Origin: an uncultured Phenylobacterium sp. | GTDB lineage: Bacteria; Pseudomonadota; Alphaproteobacteria; Caulobacterales; Caulobacteraceae | Direction: 5' to 3' | Assembly (NCBI GenBank): GCA_945952355.1 | Contig: CAMFIW010000043.1 | Coordinates: forward strand, 1 to 11,231 | Length of the DNA: 11,231 bases | Shown here: piece by piece, positions 6,433 through 11,231 of the stretch | How positions within the stretch are numbered: the first letter of the stretch is position 1 | Layout: each line of letters starts with the position of its first letter | Notes under the pieces: generated by a model | What the model saw: only the letters and a program-made list of their open reading frames with translations | Database searches by the model: none | What the model was told of the DNA's origin: nothing | Made by a program: the position numbers and the translations under genes

Positions 6433-7182
6433 GTGCGCCGCGACGTCCTCGAGCTTCGACAATTCTACGCCTCCCCCCCCGGCCAGGCCGCGCGGGAGAT
6501 GGGTGCGCGCAAGGTGCTGGAGACCTGGGGCGACGCCCACGGGCTCGACGTCTTGGGCCTGGGCTACGCCACGCCCTTCCTGGGCGGCATCAGCCATTCC
6601 GCGCGCCGTGTCGTGGCCGCCATGCCAGCGCAGCAAGGCGTTGAGGTTTGGCCGACCGAAGGCGCCAACCGCGCGGTCCTGACCGGCGAGGACAGCCTGC
6701 CGTTCCGCAACGCCCTGTTCGACCGCATCCTGGCCGTCCACGCCCTGGAGGAGAGCCCCGACCCGCTCGCCCTTCTGCGTGAGGTCTGGCGCGTGCTCGC
6801 GCCAACAGGCCGCGTGGTGGTGGTGGTGGCGGCGCGTAACGGCATGTGGGCCAATTCCGAATCGACTCCCTTCGGCCATGGCCGGCCCTACAGCCGCGGC
6901 CAGCTCGCCGAGTTGCTGCGCGAGGCCGAACTGGAGCCCTCCGGCTGGACCCGCGCTCTCTACGTTCCCCCGCTTTCCTGGCTGGCGAGATCGGCCGAAG
7001 GTTTCGAGCAGGCGGGCTCGCGCCTATGGCCGGGATTCTCGGGACTGGTGCTGATGGAGGCGGTGAAACAGACCTTCGCCGTCAAGCCCAGGGCGATTCG
7101 GGTGCGGGCGCCCCTGCCGCGGCCGGCGCTGAATCCGGCGCCGCTTGGCCGGGCGCCTGTTTCGAAGGCGCCTCGGACCTAG
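6433..7182 (+). CDS. Class I SAM-dependent methyltransferase
   Basis: A 249-residue protein starting with GTG and resembling the Methyltransf_11 group. The cofactor-binding motif I is the strand-loop DVLGLGYATPFL (39-50), with a Gly-x-Gly pattern. EDSLPFRNALFDRILAVHAL (86-105) corresponds to the strand 4 region, EVWRVLAPTGRVVVVVAA (117-134) is the usual post-motif helix and strand, and residues 140-215 hold the C-terminal substrate side. The tail from about 218 is Pro/Arg-rich and probably disordered. The substrate is unknown. It is divergent from gloB, a pairing I recall as common in alphaproteobacteria. No Shine-Dalgarno sequence precedes the GTG, and CCTAACTC lies seven bases upstream, so the mRNA may be nearly leaderless. 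Confidence 0.85.
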   Translation: MRRDVLELRQFYASPPGQAAREMGARKVLETWGDAHGLDVLGLGYATPFLGGISHSARRVVAAMPAQQGVEVWPTEGANRAVLTGEDSLPFRNALFDRILAVHALEESPDPLALLREVWRVLAPTGRVVVVVAARNGMWANSESTPFGHGRPYSRGQLAELLREAELEPSGWTRALYVPPLSWLARSAEGFEQAGSRLWPGFSGLVLMEAVKQTFAVKPRAIRVRAPLPRPALNPAPLGRAPVSKAPRT

Positions 7183-7196
7183 TCGAAGTCGCCCCC

Positions 7197-7225
7197 TTGG
7201 ACCGGCGCGCGGAACGCCCTAGCCT
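7197..7225 (+). promoter_or_regulatory. Candidate promoter of the PII gene
   Basis: TTGGACC (7197-7203) precedes CCCTAGCC (7217-7224) by 13 bases, a weak fit to the Caulobacter housekeeping consensus. A start near 7231 would give a leader of about 23 bases with GGAGA (7243-7247) six bases before the ATG. No NtrC-type or sigma-54 (GG-N10-GC) site is evident. Confidence 0.35.
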
Positions 7226-7253
7226 GAGGTCGGTAGTTCAGCGGAGACGCCCC

Positions 7254-7598
7254 ATGAAAATGATCGTCGCGGTCATCAAGCCCAGCCGCCTCGACGCGGT
7301 GCTCGAGGCCGTCACGGAGGCGGGCGCCTCGGGCCTGACCGTCACCGAGGTGCGGGGCTACGGTCGCCAGCGGGGCAAAACCGAGGTCTATCGCGGCGCC
7401 GAGTACGAGGTGAAGCTGCTGCCGAAGGTGAAGCTGGAGATCGCCGTCCCGTCCGACATCGCCGACGCGGTGGTCGAGGCCGTGGCCCGTACGGCCAACA
7501 CCGGCAAGATCGGCGACGGCAAGGTCTTCGTCCTGGACCTGGAGAAGGCGCTGCGCATCCGCACCGGGGACACCGACGCCGCCGCTATCGCCGGCTAG
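7254..7598 (+). CDS. PII nitrogen regulatory protein (GlnB/GlnK family)
   Basis: A 114-residue trimeric signal protein that senses 2-oxoglutarate and ATP/ADP and controls targets such as glutamine synthetase adenylylation, NtrB or ammonium channels. The T-loop has the uridylylation signature YRGAEY (46-51) with the modifiable Y51. Q39 and K58, used for 2-oxoglutarate, are present. TGKIGDGKVFV (83-93), R101 and R103 form the nucleotide site. The N-terminus reads KPSRL where most GlnB/GlnK have KPFKL (S11, R12). The start is the ATG with GGAGA upstream; longer in-frame extensions run antisense-free but lack family similarity. It has neither glnA nor amtB beside it, so I cannot say whether it is GlnB or GlnK. 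Its stop overlaps the convergent RTX gene. Confidence 0.94.
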   Translation: MKMIVAVIKPSRLDAVLEAVTEAGASGLTVTEVRGYGRQRGKTEVYRGAEYEVKLLPKVKLEIAVPSDIADAVVEAVARTANTGKIGDGKVFVLDLEKALRIRTGDTDAAAIAG

Positions 7599-8998
7599 AA
7601 GGTCACGCCCTCGGCGGGCGATGCGCTCACGCCCGTCAAGCCGATCGGTTCGCCGGCATGGGTCCCGGCGAGCGATCCGCTGGAGGTCATGCCCACCTTG
7701 ATTGAGGTCGCGCCGGTCCCCGCGATCAACACATAGGTGTCGGCGGTTCCATCTCCGTCATAGTCGATGCCGACCTGGACGCCCGGCGTCGCCGGCTGCC
7801 GTCCCAGGGTCGCGTAGGCGTGGAAGCCATCCAGCACATCGACCACCTGGATGACGCTCACCACCTTTCCCGACGGGCCGAAGACCAGGCGGTCGTCGGT
7901 GGTGAAGTCGAGGATCACGCCGGTCACCGGCGCGGTTTGGCCGGCGGTCTGCGCTCCGGCCTGGGAGGTCGCGGGGGGCGTCGAAGGCTCGCCCGCCTTG
8001 GCCTTGGCGGTCTCCGGCGTGGGCGGGTCGGGAATGACGAAGGTGTCGTGGCCAGGGCCGCCGATCGCCACAGTCCGTTCGGCCATGTAGATCCGGTCGT
8101 CGCCGGCGCCGCCTTCCAACAGGTCGATCTGGCCTGGGCCCGCGCCGTGGCCGACAAGGGTGTCGTCGCCCGCTCCGCCGGTCAGGTGGTCGCCGCCGCG
8201 TCCGCCGACCAGTAGGTCGCCGCCGGCCCCGCCATGCATGGTCGCGCCGCCGTCCCCGCCGAGCAGGGCCCGGCCGGCCGCGTGCGCCGGAACCGGGGCC
8301 AGGGCCAGCGGCTGTGGCGTCGCGTCGGAAGCCTGTCCCAAGATCTTCGGGCCACCCGTGGCGGCCGGCGCCTCGACATGGACGACCGCCGATGCCGGCG
8401 CATCGGACGCGGTCTCGGCCGACCTGGCGACCAGGGCCTGGCGGCGCGGCGAACTGTCCTCGGGTGGGGGCGTGTGAGCGGCGGCCTGGACCGGGTGGGC
8501 CTCCGGGGTTGCCATCGAAAGGGCCGCGCCGGCCTGGGCGAGCTCCGCCGCATGGCCTGCCTCCTCCGGCGCCGGAGTCTCGGTCTCGCCCTGCGCCTGG
8601 GCGAAGGCGTGGACGAACAGCATCGCCGCGACCAGGGCCAGCACCGACTGGGCCTGGCGCAGCGGCACGACCATGTCGTTGTCGTCGCGGCCCTCGCGCC
8701 AGCCTGGTCCCATCAGACGCTCGAAGGCGCTCCAGAGCGTGTCGTCGGCCTCGACGGCGTCGGCGGCCGCGTCGTGGATAACGAACTGCCCGTCGATCCG
8801 CGCGACGTGGATCAGCACTTCGTCATTGACGTCCGTGATCACGCACCAGGGGTCGCCGGCGTCCGACACCCCGTAGGCCGCGTCCACGTGCGCGCCCTCC
8901 GCCTGCAGCTTGCCGGCAAGCTCCGTCAGGCGTTCGCGCTCGCCGGCGGTCCAGTCACCGCCCGCCGCGCGGGGGACGAACGGGACGACATTGGTCAT
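7595..8998 (-). CDS. Single-pass membrane protein with RTX calcium-binding beta-roll
   Basis: A 467-residue mosaic protein. Residues about 14-100 form a compact soluble domain (GDPWCVITDVNDEVLIHVARIDGQFVIHD). Next come one hydrophobic helix (about 116-133) and a long Ala/Pro-rich low-complexity linker (135-245). An RTX region (about 247-303) with nonapeptide-type repeats GGAGGDLLV, GGRGGDHLT, GGAGDDTLV and GGAGDDRIY binds calcium in this family. A further block (355-467) carries an EF-like loop DYDGDGTADTYV (412-423). With a basic flank before the helix (VVPLRQ), the N-domain is probably cytoplasmic and the RTX part periplasmic. No C-terminal type I secretion signal is recognised and no transporter genes are adjacent. 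It overlaps the upstream regulator by ATGA, so translation is probably coupled. Its role is unknown. Confidence 0.8.
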   Translation of the reverse strand: MTNVVPFVPRAAGGDWTAGERERLTELAGKLQAEGAHVDAAYGVSDAGDPWCVITDVNDEVLIHVARIDGQFVIHDAAADAVEADDTLWSAFERLMGPGWREGRDDNDMVVPLRQAQSVLALVAAMLFVHAFAQAQGETETPAPEEAGHAAELAQAGAALSMATPEAHPVQAAAHTPPPEDSSPRRQALVARSAETASDAPASAVVHVEAPAATGGPKILGQASDATPQPLALAPVPAHAAGRALLGGDGGATMHGGAGGDLLVGGRGGDHLTGGAGDDTLVGHGAGPGQIDLLEGGAGDDRIYMAERTVAIGGPGHDTFVIPDPPTPETAKAKAGEPSTPPATSQAGAQTAGQTAPVTGVILDFTTDDRLVFGPSGKVVSVIQVVDVLDGFHAYATLGRQPATPGVQVGIDYDGDGTADTYVLIAGTGATSIKVGMTSSGSLAGTHAGEPIGLTGVSASPAEGVTF

Positions 8999-9342
8999 GC
9001 GCTGAAGCGCTCCGGTCCAGGTTTCGAGGCCGCGTTCGGCGACGCGTCGCCGAACAGCAGCCTGAAGAGCTCGGGTTCGTAGTAGCGGAGCAGGGTGCGG
9101 GCGAAGGCCGAGGGTTCGAGCCCCACGGCGGCGGCCCAGGCCCCCTGCGTCTCGATGGGCACGCGGCCAAGGCCGCTCTCAACCTGCGAGACGAACGTGT
9201 AATAGCGCAACCCCACCCGCTCCGCCAGTTCGGCCTGCGTCAGCCCGGCGGCCTCCCGCGCGGCCTTCAGCCACCGGCCCGCTTCCTGGCGAAGGCTCTT
9301 GGTGGCCGCGGCGCGAACGGGATCCACGGCGGTTCTCGGCAT
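8995..9342 (-). CDS. XRE-family helix-turn-helix regulator
   Basis: A 115-residue cytoplasmic DNA-binding protein. Residues about 24-80 make the Cro/CI-type helix-turn-helix: KAAREAAGLTQAELAERVGL, then RYYTFVSQVESGLGRVP as the recognition-helix region, then the supporting helices. The distinctive YYTFVSQVESG wording and the following ALTLLRYY-like segment (ARTLLRYYEPELFRLLF, 81-97) match a small alphaproteobacterial subgroup as I remember it. The start is supported by AGGAG seven bases before the ATG. It is the first gene of an operon with the RTX membrane protein (4-base overlap) and is divergent from an autotransporter gene. It probably controls its own operon and the divergent gene through the dyad at 9414-9434; this is inference. 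Confidence 0.9.
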   Translation of the reverse strand: MPRTAVDPVRAAATKSLRQEAGRWLKAAREAAGLTQAELAERVGLRYYTFVSQVESGLGRVPIETQGAWAAAVGLEPSAFARTLLRYYEPELFRLLFGDASPNAASKPGPERFSA

Positions 9343-9365
9343 ACGCAGCTCCTATCGGCGCGGGC

Positions 9366-9391
9366 TTGACCGCCGCGCGCCATGATATACA
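9366..9391 (+). promoter_or_regulatory. Candidate promoter toward the autotransporter gene
   Basis: TTGACCG (9366-9372) followed after 11 bases by GATATACA (9384-9391) fits the Caulobacter-type promoter spacing. Transcription would start near 9397 and give a leader of about 94 bases that contains the inverted repeat at 9414-9434. The tract from 9381 to 9430 is strikingly AT-rich for this window. Confidence 0.4.
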
Positions 9392-9397
9392 GTAATT

Positions 9398-9442
9398 ACG
9401 AAACGTGTTTTTACACGACGTATAACTAGTCGTGACGAACGT
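9398..9442. promoter_or_regulatory. Putative operator in the regulator/autotransporter intergenic region
   Basis: CACGAC-N9-GTCGTG (9414-9419 and 9429-9434) is a perfect 21-base dyad centred on an AT-rich core. It is flanked by ACGAAACGT (9398-9406) and ACGAACGT (9435-9442), a near-direct repeat. A smaller hairpin, CGTGT-TTTT-ACACG (9404-9417), overlaps the left side. The site sits between a divergent XRE regulator gene and its neighbour, the usual place for autoregulation by such proteins. No known motif name is claimed. Confidence 0.5.
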
Positions 9443-9490
9443 ACCACAGTTCTTCCCGGCCGATCCACCTCCCTCTTGCCTGGACGTTTG

Positions 9491-11231
9491 ATGTCGCTTC
9501 GCCTTTTCCTCCTCGCCGCCGCCTCCCCCCTCTGCCTGGCGGCGAGTGTCGCGCGCGCCGAGACCGCCATATCGACGACGGTGACGAGCCCCATCGCCAC
9601 GGCCACCGCGGCCTCCGGCGCGCGCGACGACATCCGCGTCACCAGCAGCGGGGTCGTGAAGCCGACGGGCGGGACGGCGATCACGCTGAACTCGAACAAC
9701 AATGTGAACATCGAAGGCGCGGTGACGATCAGCGACGCGAACAACGCCACGGCCCTTGCCATCCAGGGCGGAAACACGGGCGAAGTGAAGCTGTCGGGCG
9801 CCATCACGGTCGACGAGACCTATGATGCCAAGGACACTGACAACGACGGCGATATCGACGGCCCGTTCGCCATCGGCTCCGGCCGCTATGGCGTCCGGCT
9901 GACCGGCGCCGAGGCCTTCCATGGCTCGATCGTCCGTACGGCCGGCGCCATCTCGATCGAGGGCAACGACTCGGCAGGCGTCTCGCTTGAGGCCGGCCTC
10001 GATGGCGCCCTGAAGTCGGCGGGCGCGATCGGCGTGGTCGGTGACCGCTCCTACGGTGTCCACTCCACGGCGCGCATCGGCGGCGACGTGATCCTGACGG
10101 GCGCGGTCAACGTGGTCGGCAAGGACTCGGTCGGGGTCGCGCTGGACGGCGACGTGGGTGGCCGCCTGGTGCTCGGCAACGCCGTCACAGCGACCGGCTA
10201 TCGCTATGTCAGCCGTCCGGCCGACGCCGCCGTCGCCAAGCTCGACGCCGACGACCTCCTGCAGGGCGGCCCCGCCGTCCGCGTCGCCGGCGACGTCGCA
10301 GGTGGTGTCCTGATCGACGCCCCACCGCCGGACCTCGATCCCAAGGACCCGGACGAGGACAAGGACGGGATTCCCGACGCCCAGGAGACCACCGGCACGA
10401 TCAGCGCCTATGGCGCCGCGCCCGCCCTGCTGATGGGCTCCGCGTCGCGCGACATCCGCGTCGGCGTGGTCGGGACGGGGGCCGACGCCTACGGCCTGGT
10501 GATCAAGGGCGTGGTCCAGTCGGCCGGCGTCTATGACGGCGTCGCCGCCACCGGCCTGCAGGTCGGGGGTCTGGGCGGCGCGGTCAGGATCGACAACGGC
10601 GTTCGGATCACCGGCTCCGTCACCGCGGCGGCGGCCAAGGCCGATGCGACGGCGCTGCGCCTCGGCTCCGGCGCGAACGCCCCCAGCCTGGTCAATGCCG
10701 GGACGATCAAGGCCCAGGCCAGCGCCATCGACGCGGTCAATGTCCGCGCGGTGCGCATCGATGCCGGCGCCTCGCTCGCAAATCTGAGCAACACCGGCGT
10801 GGTCTCGGCGAGCATCGTCGGCGGCAAGGGCGTCGCGACCGCCATCCTCGACAGTTCCGGTTCGCTGCGCACCATCACCAACTCCAACCAGATCGCCGCC
10901 GTCTTCGCCCCGCCCTCGGGAACCACCGTCACAGGCCAGGCCATCGCGCTCGACCTGCGCGCCAACACCGCCGGCGTCACGGTCAGCCAGCAGGCCAACA
11001 GCGCCTCGACCATCACCCCCGCGATCGTCGGCGACGTGCTGTTCGGCTCGGGCGCCGCGCGGCTGGATCTCCTGGCGGGAACCCTGGACGGAGCGGTGGC
11101 CTTCGGCTCGGGCGCCGACGCGTTGAAGATCGACGGCGGCGCGAAAATGACCGGCGCCCTCACCGACGCCGGCGGCGGCCTGACGGTGGATGTCGTCAAG
11201 GGCCGGCTCACCGCCACCAACGCCCAGACCG
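9491..11231 (+). CDS. Autotransporter-type surface protein, 3' end beyond the window
   Basis: An open frame of 580 codons runs without a stop to the window end. It begins with a Sec signal peptide (MSLRLFLLAAASPLCLAA, likely cut after A23 in ARA). The rest is a Gly/Ala/Val-rich passenger built of degenerate repeats like GAI-x-V-x-G-x-x-S-x-GV, typical of a beta-helix of autotransporter adhesins. Two acidic loops stand out: DTDNDGDIDG (115-124) and DPDEDKDGIPDAQE (286-299), resembling EF-hand and thrombospondin type 3 calcium loops. The beta-barrel that would prove autotransport is not in view. The ATG at 9491 has only a weak GGA upstream, with in-frame TTG at 9476 and 9488 as alternatives. 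It lies divergent to the XRE-RTX operon. The family resembles large surface proteins I recall from Caulobacterales and Sphingomonadales. Confidence 0.82.
   Translation, partial: MSLRLFLLAAASPLCLAASVARAETAISTTVTSPIATATAASGARDDIRVTSSGVVKPTGGTAITLNSNNNVNIEGAVTISDANNATALAIQGGNTGEVKLSGAITVDETYDAKDTDNDGDIDGPFAIGSGRYGVRLTGAEAFHGSIVRTAGAISIEGNDSAGVSLEAGLDGALKSAGAIGVVGDRSYGVHSTARIGGDVILTGAVNVVGKDSVGVALDGDVGGRLVLGNAVTATGYRYVSRPADAAVAKLDADDLLQGGPAVRVAGDVAGGVLIDAPPPDLDPKDPDEDKDGIPDAQETTGTISAYGAAPALLMGSASRDIRVGVVGTGADAYGLVIKGVVQSAGVYDGVAATGLQVGGLGGAVRIDNGVRITGSVTAAAAKADATALRLGSGANAPSLVNAGTIKAQASAIDAVNVRAVRIDAGASLANLSNTGVVSASIVGGKGVATAILDSSGSLRTITNSNQIAAVFAPPSGTTVTGQAIALDLRANTAGVTVSQQANSASTITPAIVGDVLFGSGAARLDLLAGTLDGAVAFGSGADALKIDGGAKMTGALTDAGGGLTVDVVKGRLTATNAQT

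Noticed and set aside
2611..6879. A 1422-codon open frame on the minus strand
   Set aside because: It lies antisense to phaA, phaB and the DUF4908-like gene and out of frame with gloB, all of which have clear family motifs. Its product is low-complexity, rich in Arg, Gly, His and Ala, with no recognisable domain. Long antisense frames are expected in GC-rich genes with third-position GC bias.
6846..7598. A longer start for the PII gene
   Set aside because: The extra 136 codons overlap the methyltransferase gene in another frame and have no similarity to PII. The ATG at 7254 has GGAGA upstream and matches the family start exactly.
7254..7598. Assigning the symbol glnB or glnK to the PII gene
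   Set aside because: The two cannot be told apart from this sequence without genomic context or a family tree, and neither glnA nor amtB is adjacent.
7595..8998. Calling the RTX protein a secreted toxin or haemolysin
   Set aside because: There are only a few repeats, a membrane helix precedes them, no toxin domain is visible, and no type I secretion genes are adjacent.
8234..9082. A 282-codon plus-strand frame
   Set aside because: It is antisense to the RTX and XRE genes and has no recognisable domain.
9179..10063. A 294-codon minus-strand frame crossing the regulator/autotransporter intergenic region
   Set aside because: It runs through an AT-rich regulatory region with inverted repeats and antisense to a frame with a clear signal peptide and passenger repeats.
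10531..11220. A 229-codon minus-strand frame
   Set aside because: It is antisense to the autotransporter passenger; its Ala/Pro/Thr-rich product mirrors the repeats of the opposite strand.
1..11231. tRNA genes, CRISPR repeats, insertion sequences or phage attachment sites
   Set aside because: I looked for T-loop-like sequences, evenly spaced direct repeats, transposase motifs and flanking terminal repeats and saw none.

Overview
The window is GC-rich, almost gap-free chromosomal DNA of an alphaproteobacterium. It is most likely a member of Caulobacterales (Caulobacter or Phenylobacterium type). The evidence is a phaR / phaAB arrangement, a secreted DUF4908-like protein, an alphaproteobacterial gloB/methyltransferase divergent pair, promoter-like sequences resembling the Caulobacter housekeeping consensus (TTGACGS, 10-14 bases, GCTANAWC), and several genes without a Shine-Dalgarno sequence. 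No rRNA, tRNA, CRISPR array, insertion sequence or phage gene is visible. Genus assignment is inference.

Left part (1-1900): a four-helix membrane protein (5-433), a small helix-turn-helix/coiled-coil protein (564-875), and, convergent to it, a GNAT acetyltransferase (902-1327, minus). Next come a possible structured leader and a small conserved-looking protein of unknown function (1523-1855, minus).

PHB region (1896-4701): phaR, the polyhydroxyalkanoate regulator, runs leftward and the phaA-phaB operon runs rightward. PhaA condenses two acetyl-CoA and PhaB reduces acetoacetyl-CoA to (R)-3-hydroxybutyryl-CoA, the monomer for polyhydroxybutyrate. The polymerase phaC is not here. A TTGC-N3-GCAG element lies between the divergent genes and is a candidate PhaR site.

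Middle (4828-7598): a secreted DUF4908-like protein, gloB (glyoxalase II, minus), a divergent class I methyltransferase, and a stand-alone PII signal protein without amtB or glnA beside it.

Right part (7595-11231): a two-gene leftward operon encodes an XRE-type regulator and, by ATGA overlap, a single-pass membrane protein with a calcium-binding RTX beta-roll. Divergent from it, across an AT-rich intergenic region with an inverted repeat, begins a large exported autotransporter-type protein (9491 to beyond the window end). It carries two Asp-rich calcium-loop-like inserts. All three products could belong to one calcium-linked envelope or surface module. This is the most interesting part of the window, but the functional link is inference.

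Two sequence-wide patterns stand out. Convergent genes share stops or hairpins (864-891, 5600-5614, 7595-7598). All nine CTAG tetranucleotides lie between genes or across stop codons, never inside a gene.
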